Assembly (NCBI GenBank): GCA_016205125.1
Contig: JACQJE010000201.1
Span: 1 to 7,881 of the forward strand
Source: Deltaproteobacteria bacterium
GTDB taxonomy: Bacteria; Bdellovibrionota; O2-12-FULL-43-9; JACQJE01
Reading direction: 5' to 3'
Length of the DNA stretch: 7,881 nt
Shown one piece after another: positions 1 through 5,686 of this stretch. Under the pieces are notes generated by a model. It searched no databases. It was not told the origin of the DNA and saw only the letters and a list, made by a program, of their open reading frames with translations. Every line of letters begins with the position of its first letter. The stretch's first letter is position 1. The translations under genes were made by a program, and so were the position numbers.

Positions 1-2
1 AA

Positions 3-215
3 ACCATCTCCGAGCAAACAGATTTTAGAACCTTCTTTCTCTCTGCCCGCGCGGCTTTCCGGGGACTGGGTATGTCATGGGAGAGGAGATCATCAGAGTT
101 ATGGCGGCGCGCAGGCTCTCTGGCGAAGGAGGGTCGTGAGGGGGATCTCAGCTTTGCAGCCGGCCTGAGCGCGCTCATTTGGACAAAAGAAACTCTTCAA
201 AGGTATTTCCGATAA
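3..215 (+). CDS. Possible 3' end of an unidentified gene entering from the left edge
   Basis: Reading from base 3, the + strand stays open for about 70 codons to a TAA at 213-215, with no stop before the window edge. The predicted peptide contains SARAAFRGLGMSWERRSSE and ends in TKETLQRYFR. I do not recognise a family. If real, it would be the C-terminus of a gene convergent with the minus-strand ATPase, overlapping its last 41 bases. A second + frame is also open from the edge to a TGA near 165, so openness alone is weak evidence. It could easily be chance. Confidence 0.18.
   Translation, partial: TISEQTDFRTFFLSARAAFRGLGMSWERRSSELWRRAGSLAKEGREGDLSFAAGLSALIWTKETLQRYFR
150..163 (+). repeat. 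14-base direct repeat, copy 1
   Basis: AGCTTTGCAGCCGG occurs here and again at 1672-1685 in the same orientation. The two copies lie just beyond the 3' end of the ATPase gene and about 190 bases upstream of its start, so they bracket it. Similarity outside the 14 bases is weak (a shared GTGAG a few bases upstream). Confidence 0.6.
166..177. repeat. Perfect 12-bp palindrome over the ATPase stop codon
   Basis: TGAGCGCGCTCA is a perfect palindrome. Its right-hand TCA (175-177) is the complement of the TGA stop of the minus-strand ATPase gene. It lacks a loop and a following T run on either strand, so it does not read as a standard Rho-independent terminator. It may be a protein site or chance in GC-rich sequence. 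Confidence 0.4.
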
Positions 216-1485
216 TTCGCGAACTTTCGAAATGACTGGAGGAAACCACCTGAAGACGATCCTGCGGGGAGAATTGATGATTAAACCACAGAAAGTCAGT
301 GACATTCGCTCCCCCCATTTTGACCTCAATAAACCGGTGGGGAGGGTCAAAGAAATCGAGTTCGTGAGTTTTGGACTGCCAAAAAAACTGTAATTCCGGG
401 GCACTATTTCCCGAGACTGCGTTTTGCCTCCACAATTCGCTGGCAACCAGCCATTCGAGCAATTTTGCTGATTCCGATTTTTCAAGACTTTTAAAGTCCT
501 CGATGGAGCGGATTTCTTGCGGATGAAATGCGATCATCGCCAACAAGTTGCACCAGTGGTATTTATGTTCTTTTCTGGGAACGGGGCGGCGCGTATTCGT
601 GTCAATTTGCAGGGCAGTGGTCACGCACAGCAGATCCATCAAAACTCGGATGTACCCCTGAATCACAGAATTATTCGCCGCGCCAACTTCCCGAGCAAGC
701 TTAGCCTGCGATACCGGATTTCCTCCATAACGAATCAGGCTCTGGGCTAACCAGGTCATCAAATTCCTCGATCGATCCTGCGCGGCACATTCGCCGAGAA
801 TCCAGTCGCGGATCATCGTCACTACGTATTCTGGTATCTTTCCAGTCTGCACGAGTTCATTCGCGGCAAGAGGATGACCGCCGCACACAATATAAGCGGG
901 GATAACATCCTCTCTGAAGTGGGGATAGCATTTGTCATAAAATTCCCTGTAAGGGAGCTGGGTAAAGATGAATTCAGTCCTTGGCAGTTTCCCCTTTCTC
1001 CCGGGGAGACGCTCCACTCCTCTCAGGATATCGATTGCCTTCGAACCTGTCGTTACAATCAGACACTCACGGCTTTCACCCTCGTCATAAAGTCGCTTGA
1101 GTGCCGTTTCCCACTGAGGAATCGATGTGATCTCATCAATAAAGACCCTCTTGACTGGCGCTTCTTTAGGAAAAAGAGAAATGAGCTCATTGATTCTTCT
1201 TTTTAAAGACTCCTGATCTGCAATGTCATCGCCATTAAGATAAAAGGCGGTAGCCGGCCCGAACGCCTGAATCGTCCTTTGAATTTGATACTCGAGCCAT
1301 GTGCTCTTGCCGATCTGTCTCGGCCCGCGAATCGAGAGAATTCCCCCCGCTTTAGGCAGATCGGAAAGCCCTATTTCTGGCTCAAACTGGATCGGGCACT
1401 TCGCCAAGTCTGCCAGGTGAGGAAACAATCCTTCTTCTGAAAGCCTCCCTTTAAGAAGTAATTCATTTTTTATCTTAACGTCCAT
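175..1485 (-). CDS. AAA_14/DUF4143-type ATP-binding protein
   Basis: 436-residue P-loop ATPase of the large, poorly understood COG1373-like group, whose substrates are mostly unknown. The Walker A motif GPRQIGKST lies at 54-62. Walker B is VFIDEI at 114-119, with D117 and E118. A sensor-like TTGSKA is at 145-150. A region near 243-295 (SQAKLAREVGAANNSVIQGY) looks like the winged-helix segment of this family. The C-terminal DUF4143-like part has ELDFF around D377 and FIEVKMG with E387-x-K389, the spacing of a PD-(D/E)xK nuclease-like fold. Whether it cuts DNA cannot be told from sequence. The gene is intact and has the family's usual length of about 400-450. Its ATG (1483-1485) has no good Shine-Dalgarno site. 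It is the only minus-strand gene and is flanked by short repeats, so it is probably accessory or horizontally acquired (inference). Family assignment is firm; function is open. Confidence 0.88.
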   Translation of the reverse strand: MDVKIKNELLLKGRLSEEGLFPHLADLAKCPIQFEPEIGLSDLPKAGGILSIRGPRQIGKSTWLEYQIQRTIQAFGPATAFYLNGDDIADQESLKRRINELISLFPKEAPVKRVFIDEITSIPQWETALKRLYDEGESRECLIVTTGSKAIDILRGVERLPGRKGKLPRTEFIFTQLPYREFYDKCYPHFREDVIPAYIVCGGHPLAANELVQTGKIPEYVVTMIRDWILGECAAQDRSRNLMTWLAQSLIRYGGNPVSQAKLAREVGAANNSVIQGYIRVLMDLLCVTTALQIDTNTRRPVPRKEHKYHWCNLLAMIAFHPQEIRSIEDFKSLEKSESAKLLEWLVASELWRQNAVSGNSAPELQFFWQSKTHELDFFDPPHRFIEVKMGGANVTDFLWFNHQFSPQDRLQVVSSSHFESSRIIGNTFEEFLLSK

Positions 1486-1518
1486 AATGATAATATCTTA
1501 ACATCTAGAACGTTAAGA
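1471..1518. promoter_or_regulatory. TATCTTAAC repeats at the ATPase start, candidate operator
   Basis: TATCTTAAC occurs at 1471-1479 (inside the first codons of the ATPase gene) and at 1494-1502. The inverted GTTAAGA is at 1512-1518. CTTAAC (1497-1502) and GTTAAG (1512-1517) form a dyad with a nine-base spacer containing TCTAGA. Because the ATPase ATG is at 1485, these copies lie across its promoter and start, where an autoregulatory operator would sit. On the minus strand a TATTAT at 1495-1490 could be a -10 giving a very short or absent leader, but no matching -35 is visible. No regulator gene is nearby. Confidence 0.35.
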
Positions 1519-1570
1519 ATCAAGCAGAATGATTCCAGCACAGAAAGAAGGACGATTCTGCTCTTCATTG

Positions 1571-1590
1571 AGAGACGCAAAGAGACGCAA
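1571..1590 (+). repeat. Tandem 10-mer AGAGACGCAA x2
   Basis: AGAGACGCAA occurs twice in direct succession, followed by AG. The flavour (alternating ACGCAAAG units) resembles the short CGCAAAGACGCAAAG-type motifs that recur in intergenic regions of many bacterial genomes. That resemblance is from memory and unverified. Confidence 0.65.
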
Positions 1591-1671
1591 AGCGCCAGGA
1601 CCTTGAAAAGAGGCCGAAGGCGTGCCACTTGGTACGTCAAACGCTTTTTTCGACCGAGAACGAAGTGAGAA

Positions 1672-1685
1672 AGCTTTGCAGCCGG
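1672..1685 (+). repeat. 14-base direct repeat, copy 2
   Basis: Second copy of AGCTTTGCAGCCGG, identical over 14 bases to 150-163 and in the same orientation. The preceding sequence CGAAGTGAGAA partly resembles the sequence before copy 1. Confidence 0.6.
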
Positions 1686-1695
1686 TCGCAATAGA

Positions 1696-1726
1696 TCGGC
1701 AGTTCCGGATAAACACTATTTACAAT
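1696..1726 (+). promoter_or_regulatory. Weak candidate promoter for rpsO
   Basis: TACAAT at 1721-1726 matches the -10 consensus at five of six positions. The best upstream -35 is TCGGCA at 1696-1701 (four of six), but the spacer is 19 bases, longer than ideal. Transcription would begin near 1733, about 50 bases before the rpsO start. The -10 overlaps a possible leader stem (1725-1755), so both cannot be used as drawn. Confidence 0.22.
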
Positions 1727-1784
1727 CGAACAAAGGCGTGGTAATAGTTTCCGATCCTGTGATTTGAAAGAGGGAGCGCGAAGG

Positions 1785-2057
1785 GTGTCAGTCGCAAAGA
1801 AAGAAGTCCGGCAGGAATTGATTGCCAAGTATCGAAGAAGCGAGAAAGATTGCGGTTCTCCTGAGGTGCAGATCGCCCTCGCGACAACCGCGATCGGCAA
1901 GTTGTCAGAGCATATCAAGGCTCACCCGCACGATTTCCATTCCCGCCGAGGTCTCATGCAGATGGTTGGGAAGAGGCGCCGCCTGCTCAATTATATCAAG
2001 CGGGAGGATGAAGCGCGCTATCTGCAGTTGATACAGCGGCTGGAGCTTCGCAAGTAG
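1785..2057 (+). CDS. rpsO: 30S ribosomal protein S15
   Basis: S15 is a primary 16S rRNA-binding protein at the central-domain three-way junction and is needed for assembly of the 30S platform. From the GTG at 1785 the product is 90 residues, matching the usual 88-90. The family core is clear: GSPEVQIA, LSEHIKAHPHDFHSRRGL (the HxxDxxSRRGL rRNA-binding signature), MVGKRRRLLNYI and a basic C-terminus ending RLELRK. An in-frame TTG at 1764 would add seven residues, but AGGGAG at 1771-1776 sits eight bases before the GTG, and that start gives the standard N-terminus. It lies upstream of pnp, as in many bacteria. Ribosomal S15 usually represses its own translation through a leader structure; a possible stem is noted separately. 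Confidence 0.97.
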   Translation: MSVAKKEVRQELIAKYRRSEKDCGSPEVQIALATTAIGKLSEHIKAHPHDFHSRRGLMQMVGKRRRLLNYIKREDEARYLQLIQRLELRK

Positions 2058-2101
2058 GGAGAGAAACTAAGCATCTGGTTTAAGGTTGGTTTTTTCCGGT
2101 C

Positions 2102-2179
2102 GGGAGGGAATCGTTGCTGTATAAGACACAAAAAAAGTAATCGTCCCTTTGTTTCTTATAGAGTAACAATTCCCCTCCC
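2102..2179 (+). promoter_or_regulatory. Long imperfect stem-loop in the rpsO-pnp gap, candidate RNase III site
   Basis: The arms 2102-2132 and 2148-2179 pair almost continuously. Seven pairs of GGGAGGG with CCCTCCC open the stem, with a bulged C at 2172. Then AAT/ATT, GTT/AAC and a G-U plus CT/AG follow. TATAAGA/TCTTATA (2120-2126 with 2154-2160) comes next, then ACAAA/TTTGT, leaving a loop of about 15 bases. I count about 28 pairs with three single mismatches (2112, 2119 and 2127). In E. coli a long stem at this position in the pnp leader is cut by RNase III, and PNPase then represses its own mRNA. The position and shape support the same role here. A small transposon-derived inverted repeat would look similar, but I see no target duplication. 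Confidence 0.65.
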
Positions 2180-2201
2180 TATCCTTTCCCAATCCAGATC
2201 C

Positions 2202-2233
2202 GGTTCATTCGAGTTGAATGACCTGTATTTTTT
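2202..2233 (+). terminator. Hairpin plus T run in the pnp leader, possible leaky terminator or attenuator
   Basis: GG at 2202-2203 and TCATTC at 2205-2210 pair with GAATGA and CC at 2216-2223 across the five-base loop GAGTT, with one bulged T. TGTA and then six T (2228-2233) follow. The stem is mostly A-T and the T run is four bases away, so termination would be partial. It ends about 30 bases before the pnp ATG, so it could limit rpsO read-through or attenuate pnp. Confidence 0.4.
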
Positions 2234-2263
2234 ATCATGATCTGTAACAAAGAGGTATCCATA

Positions 2264-4489
2264 ATGATCAAGCAAGTATCGACAGATTTGGCTGGCAGGC
2301 CCATTACCATTGAATATGGAAAGTTAGCCAAACAGGCGAATGGCGCGGTGACTGTCCGCTATGGGGACACCGTGGTTCTGGTGACGGCTGTGGCGAACAA
2401 AGAGCCTAGGGAGGGAATCGATTTTTTGCCTCTCATGGTTGATTATCAGGAGAGATTCTATTCTGCGGGGCGGATTCCAGGGGGTTTCTTCAAGAGAGAG
2501 GGGAGGCCAAGTTTCCAGGCCACACTGAATGCGCGCCTGATTGATCGTCCATTGCGGCCCCTTTTTCCAAAGAATTTTTTCAACGACATTCATATCGTGG
2601 CGACAGTCCTTTCGGTGGATGGCGATCATGACCCTGCCGTTGTGGCACTGCTGGGAGCTTCTGCCGCTCTGGCTGTTTCTCCGATCCCTCTTCAGAAACT
2701 GGTTGGAGGGGTTCGTATTGGAAGGGTTGGAAAAGAGTTTATTTGCAACCCTACGGCAAAACAGCGGGAAGAGAGCGATATGGATATCTTTGTCGCCGGA
2801 ACCAAAGATGCCATTCTGATGGTGGAGGGGGGAGCGAAAGAGGTGATTGAAGAAGATATCCTCGAAGCCCTTGAATTTGGCCATCATGCCCTTCAAAAAT
2901 TGATCCATTTGCAGGAAGAATTGCGGGAATACGCACCTGTCGCAAAAATGGCTTTTGTCTCGACAGAAGAAGATGAAGATCTCAGGAAGAGAGTGGAATC
3001 CATTGTTCTGCCGCGTCTCCTTGAAGCTCTGCACAGTCCATCCAAGAAAGAGCGGAGTGAACAGATCTCACTGCTGAAGAGCGAGGCGGTCACAAAGCTT
3101 CTCGATGATTATCCCGCTGAGGACCGCACCTCTGAACTGGAAGCAAGGGTCAAGCATTCTTTTGAGCGGGTTCTCGATTCCAAAGCAAGAGCGGAAACAT
3201 TGGCCGGGCGTCGAGTGGATGGTCGGACCCCGACTCAGATCAGGCCGATTCAGTGCGAGGTCGGTTTTCTTCCCCGCACCCATGGTTCAGCACTCTTTAC
3301 CCGGGGTGAGACGCAGGCACTGGTGACCGCTACGTTGGGAACCTCGGAAGATGTTCAGCGGATCGATTCGATGCTTGAAGTTGGAGAGGAAACTTTCATG
3401 CTCCACTATAATTTCCCTCCATTCTCTGTCGGAGAAGCAGGGTTTCTCCGCGGACCCGGGAGAAGGGAGATCGGCCATGGAGCCTTGGCTCAGCGGGCGA
3501 TTGCCGCAGTGGTCCCCTCTCTTGAGGAGTTCCCCTATACCATACGGCTTGTCTCTGAGATTTTGGAATCAAACGGCTCCTCTTCAATGGCTTCTGTCTG
3601 TGGATCGACATTAGCGCTGATGGATGCTGGCGTTCCGATCAAAGCCCCTGTTTCCGGCGCGGCCATGGGGTTGGTGATCGAAGAGCAAAAAGTCGCCATT
3701 CTATCGGACATTTCGGGAGATGAAGATCATTTTGGAGACATGGATTTCAAAGTGGCGGGTACCGAGGCAGGGGTGACGGCGCTTCAGATGGATCTCAAAT
3801 GCGGCGGCATTAGCCGGGAAATCATGCGGCAGGCGCTTGCACAGGCAAAGGATGCCAGAATGCATATTCTCGGAGAGATGCTCAAAGTCCTCGATGCTCC
3901 CCGCCCACAGCTCTCCAGTTATGCGCCCAAGATTCAGACCATCCAGATTAAGCCTGAAAAGATTCGCGATGTCATTGGCCCAGGAGGGAAGATGATCAAC
4001 AACATTATCAGCCAAACCGGAGTCAAGATCGATGTCGACGATTCAGGAAAGATCAATGTGGCCGCAGTCGATAGCAAGGCTGTGGATAAGGCGATTCAGA
4101 TGATTCGCGACCTGACAGCGGAACCCGAAATAGGACAGGTCTATGCCGGAAAGGTCAAGAGAATCGTCGACTTTGGAGCCTTTGTGGAGATTCTTCCCAA
4201 TGTTGATGGTTTGGTTCACATCTCAGAGCTTTCTCACCATCGCGTTCGCTATGTGACCGACATCCTCAAAGAAGGGGATAGCGTCCAGGTCAAGGTCGTT
4301 GCAATCGATGAAGAGGGGAGGGTGAAGCTGAGCCGAAAAACTCTGATTGCCCCGGGGAGTGAGCCTGAACCGGCTCCGTCCAGCGCTCCTCAGGAAGGGA
4401 GGGGAGAGCGAGGGGAAGCGCGTGACCGCGGAGGCGATCGCGGCCGCCGGGATTATCGAAGAGGGGATCGATACGATCGTAAAAAATGA
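2264..4489 (+). CDS. pnp: Polyribonucleotide nucleotidyltransferase (PNPase)
   Basis: 3'-to-5' phosphorolytic exoribonuclease that degrades RNA to nucleoside diphosphates, acting as a trimer and in many bacteria within the RNA degradosome. The 741-residue product has the full domain order. The first RNase PH domain includes FFKREGRPS (75-83) and [11 protein letters not shown] (91-101). A helical linker follows. The second RNase PH domain carries [19 protein letters not shown], whose D486 and D492 match the E. coli catalytic aspartates in position. A KH domain has GPGG at 572-575, and an S1 domain spans about 622-690. A disordered tail (697-741) is rich in Arg, Gly and Asp. The ATG at 2264 is preferred over the in-frame ATG at 2237: AGAGG (2251-2255) is eight bases before it and MIKQVSTDL is a typical start. 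The stop overlaps the dut start. Confidence 0.98.
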   Translation: MIKQVSTDLAGRPITIEYGKLAKQANGAVTVRYGDTVVLVTAVANKEPREGIDFLPLMVDYQERFYSAGRIPGGFFKREGRPSFQATLNARLIDRPLRPLFPKNFFNDIHIVATVLSVDGDHDPAVVALLGASAALAVSPIPLQKLVGGVRIGRVGKEFICNPTAKQREESDMDIFVAGTKDAILMVEGGAKEVIEEDILEALEFGHHALQKLIHLQEELREYAPVAKMAFVSTEEDEDLRKRVESIVLPRLLEALHSPSKKERSEQISLLKSEAVTKLLDDYPAEDRTSELEARVKHSFERVLDSKARAETLAGRRVDGRTPTQIRPIQCEVGFLPRTHGSALFTRGETQALVTATLGTSEDVQRIDSMLEVGEETFMLHYNFPPFSVGEAGFLRGPGRREIGHGALAQRAIAAVVPSLEEFPYTIRLVSEILESNGSSSMASVCGSTLALMDAGVPIKAPVSGAAMGLVIEEQKVAILSDISGDEDHFGDMDFKVAGTEAGVTALQMDLKCGGISREIMRQALAQAKDARMHILGEMLKVLDAPRPQLSSYAPKIQTIQIKPEKIRDVIGPGGKMINNIISQTGVKIDVDDSGKINVAAVDSKAVDKAIQMIRDLTAEPEIGQVYAGKVKRIVDFGAFVEILPNVDGLVHISELSHHRVRYVTDILKEGDSVQVKVVAIDEEGRVKLSRKTLIAPGSEPEPAPSSAPQEGRGERGEARDRGGDRGRRDYRRGDRYDRKK

Positions 4490-4947
4490 CCCGGAAGGTA
4501 ACTTTTCTTGTCAAACGGATTGTGAAAGAAGGCTTCGAGGAGCCCAGGCTTCCGCATTATGCGACAGAGGGGGCTTCAGGTCTTGACCTTTGCGCACATA
4601 TTTCTTCTTCTGTCGCGATTCCTCCGATGGAGAGAGCGCTGATTCCGACGGGAATCACGATCGCTCTTCCTCCTGGCTTTGAAGCGCAGATCCGGCCGAG
4701 GAGCGGGTTAGCCTGGAAACATGGGATCATGGTCTTGAATGCTCCGGGAACGATCGATTCAGACTATCGGGGAGAAATTCAGATTATTTTAGCCAACCTT
4801 GGAAAGGAACCCTTTACCATCCAGCCCGGTGACCGGATTGCACAGATGGTGATTGCGGAAACTTTGCAGGCTCTCTTTGAAGAAGCTCATGATGACTTGC
4901 CTGTGACCTTCAGGGGATCGGGAGGCTTTGGCCACACGGGGTTATAG
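4486..4947 (+). CDS. dut: dUTP diphosphatase (trimeric dUTPase)
   Basis: Hydrolyses dUTP to dUMP and pyrophosphate, keeping uracil out of DNA and supplying dUMP for thymidylate synthesis. The 153-residue length is normal, and all five motifs of the trimeric family are present: ASGLDLCA (30-37), PRSGLAWK (71-78), [10 protein letters not shown] (88-97, with catalytic-water D91 and uracil-reading Y94), PGDRIAQ (114-120) and the C-terminal arm [10 protein letters not shown] (143-152). The arm has His150 where Ser is usual, a mild change beside the Phe that stacks on the base. The ATG overlaps the pnp stop as ATGA, and the nearest purine-rich site (GAGGGG, 4461-4466) is too far away, so translation probably reinitiates from pnp. 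Family and function are firm. Confidence 0.97.
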   Translation: MTRKVTFLVKRIVKEGFEEPRLPHYATEGASGLDLCAHISSSVAIPPMERALIPTGITIALPPGFEAQIRPRSGLAWKHGIMVLNAPGTIDSDYRGEIQIILANLGKEPFTIQPGDRIAQMVIAETLQALFEEAHDDLPVTFRGSGGFGHTGL

Positions 4948-4951
4948 AAGA

Positions 4952-5506
4952 GTGATCAATATCGCCAATCTGATGACGCTTCTTAGAATGCTATTGGTGC
5001 CCGTAGTGATTGCACTCATCTGGACACCCACTGTTTTTCGACTCTGGTTTGCCGCTTCTTTTGTGATTTTTGCCGGAATCACCGACCTCCTCGACGGCTA
5101 TCTGGCCCGCAAGTTCCGGGTGGAGTCAATAGCAGGAAAGATCTTAGATCCGATTGCAGATAAAGTCCTGGTTCTCTCTGTCCTGGTTGTCTTGGTCCAG
5201 ATGCAGAGGGTCCACGTCATTCCCGTTCTCCTCCTGATCGCCCGCGAAATTGTAGTGACGGGTATCCGGGCTGTGGCAGCAGGCGAGGGGCTTATTATTG
5301 CCGCAGGTAAAGAGGGCAAGTTCAAGACGTGGTTCCAGATGTGGGCGATCAGTTGTCTCGTTATCCACGATGAATACCTCGGAGCTAGTGCCCACGAAGT
5401 GGGGTTGGTCCTTCTCTATATTTCGCTCTATTTCTCCCTCCTGTCGGGTTATGAGTACGTGATGGATTATGTCAGAGTCCGGCTGAAGCACTCGCCACAT
5501 TCTTGA
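4952..5506 (+). CDS. pgsA: CDP-diacylglycerol--glycerol-3-phosphate 3-phosphatidyltransferase
   Basis: Inner-membrane enzyme making phosphatidylglycerol phosphate from CDP-diacylglycerol and glycerol 3-phosphate, the committed step to phosphatidylglycerol and cardiolipin. The CDP-alcohol phosphotransferase signature D-x2-DG-x2-AR-x8-G-x3-D-x3-D is complete: D45, D48, G49, A52, R53, G62, D66 and D70, counting from the GTG. Several hydrophobic stretches fit the family's roughly six membrane helices. I place the start at GTG 4952, four bases after the dut stop, because the product then begins VINIANLMTLLR like typical PgsA (184 residues). A longer frame begins at TTG 4928 inside dut, with GGAGG too close (two bases). 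Neither start has an ideal ribosome site. CDP-alcohol relatives share the signature, but the length and the NxxTLLR opening favour PgsA. Confidence 0.9.
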   Translation: MINIANLMTLLRMLLVPVVIALIWTPTVFRLWFAASFVIFAGITDLLDGYLARKFRVESIAGKILDPIADKVLVLSVLVVLVQMQRVHVIPVLLLIAREIVVTGIRAVAAGEGLIIAAGKEGKFKTWFQMWAISCLVIHDEYLGASAHEVGLVLLYISLYFSLLSGYEYVMDYVRVRLKHSPHS

Positions 5507-5532
5507 CAGGGAGCGCGGCGCTTCGTTACAAG
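5503..5532 (+). promoter_or_regulatory. Candidate promoter for tRNA-Gly
   Basis: A perfect TTGACA (5503-5508) overlaps the pgsA TGA stop. An 18-base spacer leads to TACAAG (5527-5532), four of six to the -10 consensus. Initiation near 5539 would leave about nine bases before the mature tRNA end, a normal short tRNA leader. The spacer contains the palindrome AGCGC-G-GCGCT (about 5512-5522). No T run follows, so it is not a terminator for pgsA. Confidence 0.5.
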
Positions 5533-5547
5533 TGATACGCATTGTCT

Positions 5548-5623
5548 GCGGGAATAGCTCAGCTGGTAGAGCGCAACCTTGCCAAGGTTGAGGTCGCGGG
5601 TTCGAACCCCGTTTCCCGCTCCA
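5548..5623 (+). tRNA. tRNA-Gly (anticodon GCC), CCA encoded
   Basis: A complete cloverleaf of 76 bases can be drawn. The acceptor is GCGGGAA with TTCCCGC, the D stem GCTC/GAGC and the anticodon stem CAACC/GGTTG. The loop TTGCCAA gives anticodon GCC, which reads GGC and GGT. A five-base variable region (AGGTC) follows. The T stem is GCGGG/CCCGT (one G-U) around TTCGAAC. The discriminator is U (5620) and CCA is encoded at 5621-5623. It stands alone between pgsA and the radical SAM gene. I see no sign of an element integrated at its 3' end. Confidence 0.97.
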
Positions 5624-5645
5624 TTTTGACACTCAGTGAAAAAAT
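5623..5645. repeat. 23-bp dyad just after the tRNA
   Basis: A symmetric dyad centred on C5634 has CACT (5630-5633) against AGTG (5635-5638), two mismatched positions, then ATTTT (5623-5627) against AAAAT (5641-5645), so nine of eleven positions pair. It starts on the last base of the encoded CCA and contains a TTGACA (5626-5631). As RNA the loop would be very small and no T run follows, so an operator or a weak processing stem is likelier than a terminator. Confidence 0.35.
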
Positions 5646-5686
5646 AATACCCAATCATTCTTTCTGAGGATTGAGAATCTCTTCAT

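Larger units (their letters stand above)
1486..1784. other. Divergent intergenic region with repeat remnants
   Basis: About 300 bases between the minus-strand ATPase start and rpsO contain no convincing gene; short minus-strand open frames here show no recognisable protein. The left part holds TATCTTAAC repeats. The middle (about 1561-1690) holds a 10-base tandem repeat, an imperfect stem GCGTGCC/GGTACGT followed within about ten bases by six T (1645-1650), and the second copy of a 14-mer. The right part should hold the rpsO promoter and leader. The middle looks like decayed repeat DNA. Confidence 0.6.

Noticed and set aside
1764..1784. TTG start giving a 97-residue S15
   Set aside because: The seven extra residues are not part of the family, and AGGGAG is correctly spaced for the GTG at 1785.
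2061..2096. Terminator directly after rpsO (AAAC...GTTT then six T)
   Set aside because: Only a four-pair stem with an internal loop and a gap before the T run; too weak to call.
2102..2179. Long inverted repeat as a recent miniature transposon (MITE)
   Set aside because: No target-site duplication is seen at the ends and the position matches the known pnp-leader stem site; not fully excluded without a genome search.
2237..2263. Upstream in-frame ATG for pnp
   Set aside because: It lacks a ribosome site and adds nine atypical residues; ATG 2264 has AGAGG eight bases upstream and gives the usual [13 protein letters not shown] start.
2324..3034. 236-codon open frame on the minus strand inside pnp
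   Set aside because: Shadow frame antisense to a strongly conserved coding region, with no recognisable protein features.
5144..5632. Minus-strand frame of 162 codons across pgsA and the tRNA gene
   Set aside because: It runs antisense through a tRNA and a membrane-protein gene; a translation containing the reverse of a tRNA is a common artefact.
5626..5650. TTGACA with AATAAT or TAATAC as a promoter for the radical SAM gene
   Set aside because: The spacers are only 11 and 13 bases, too short for a standard sigma-70-type promoter; no good -10 lies 16-18 bases away.
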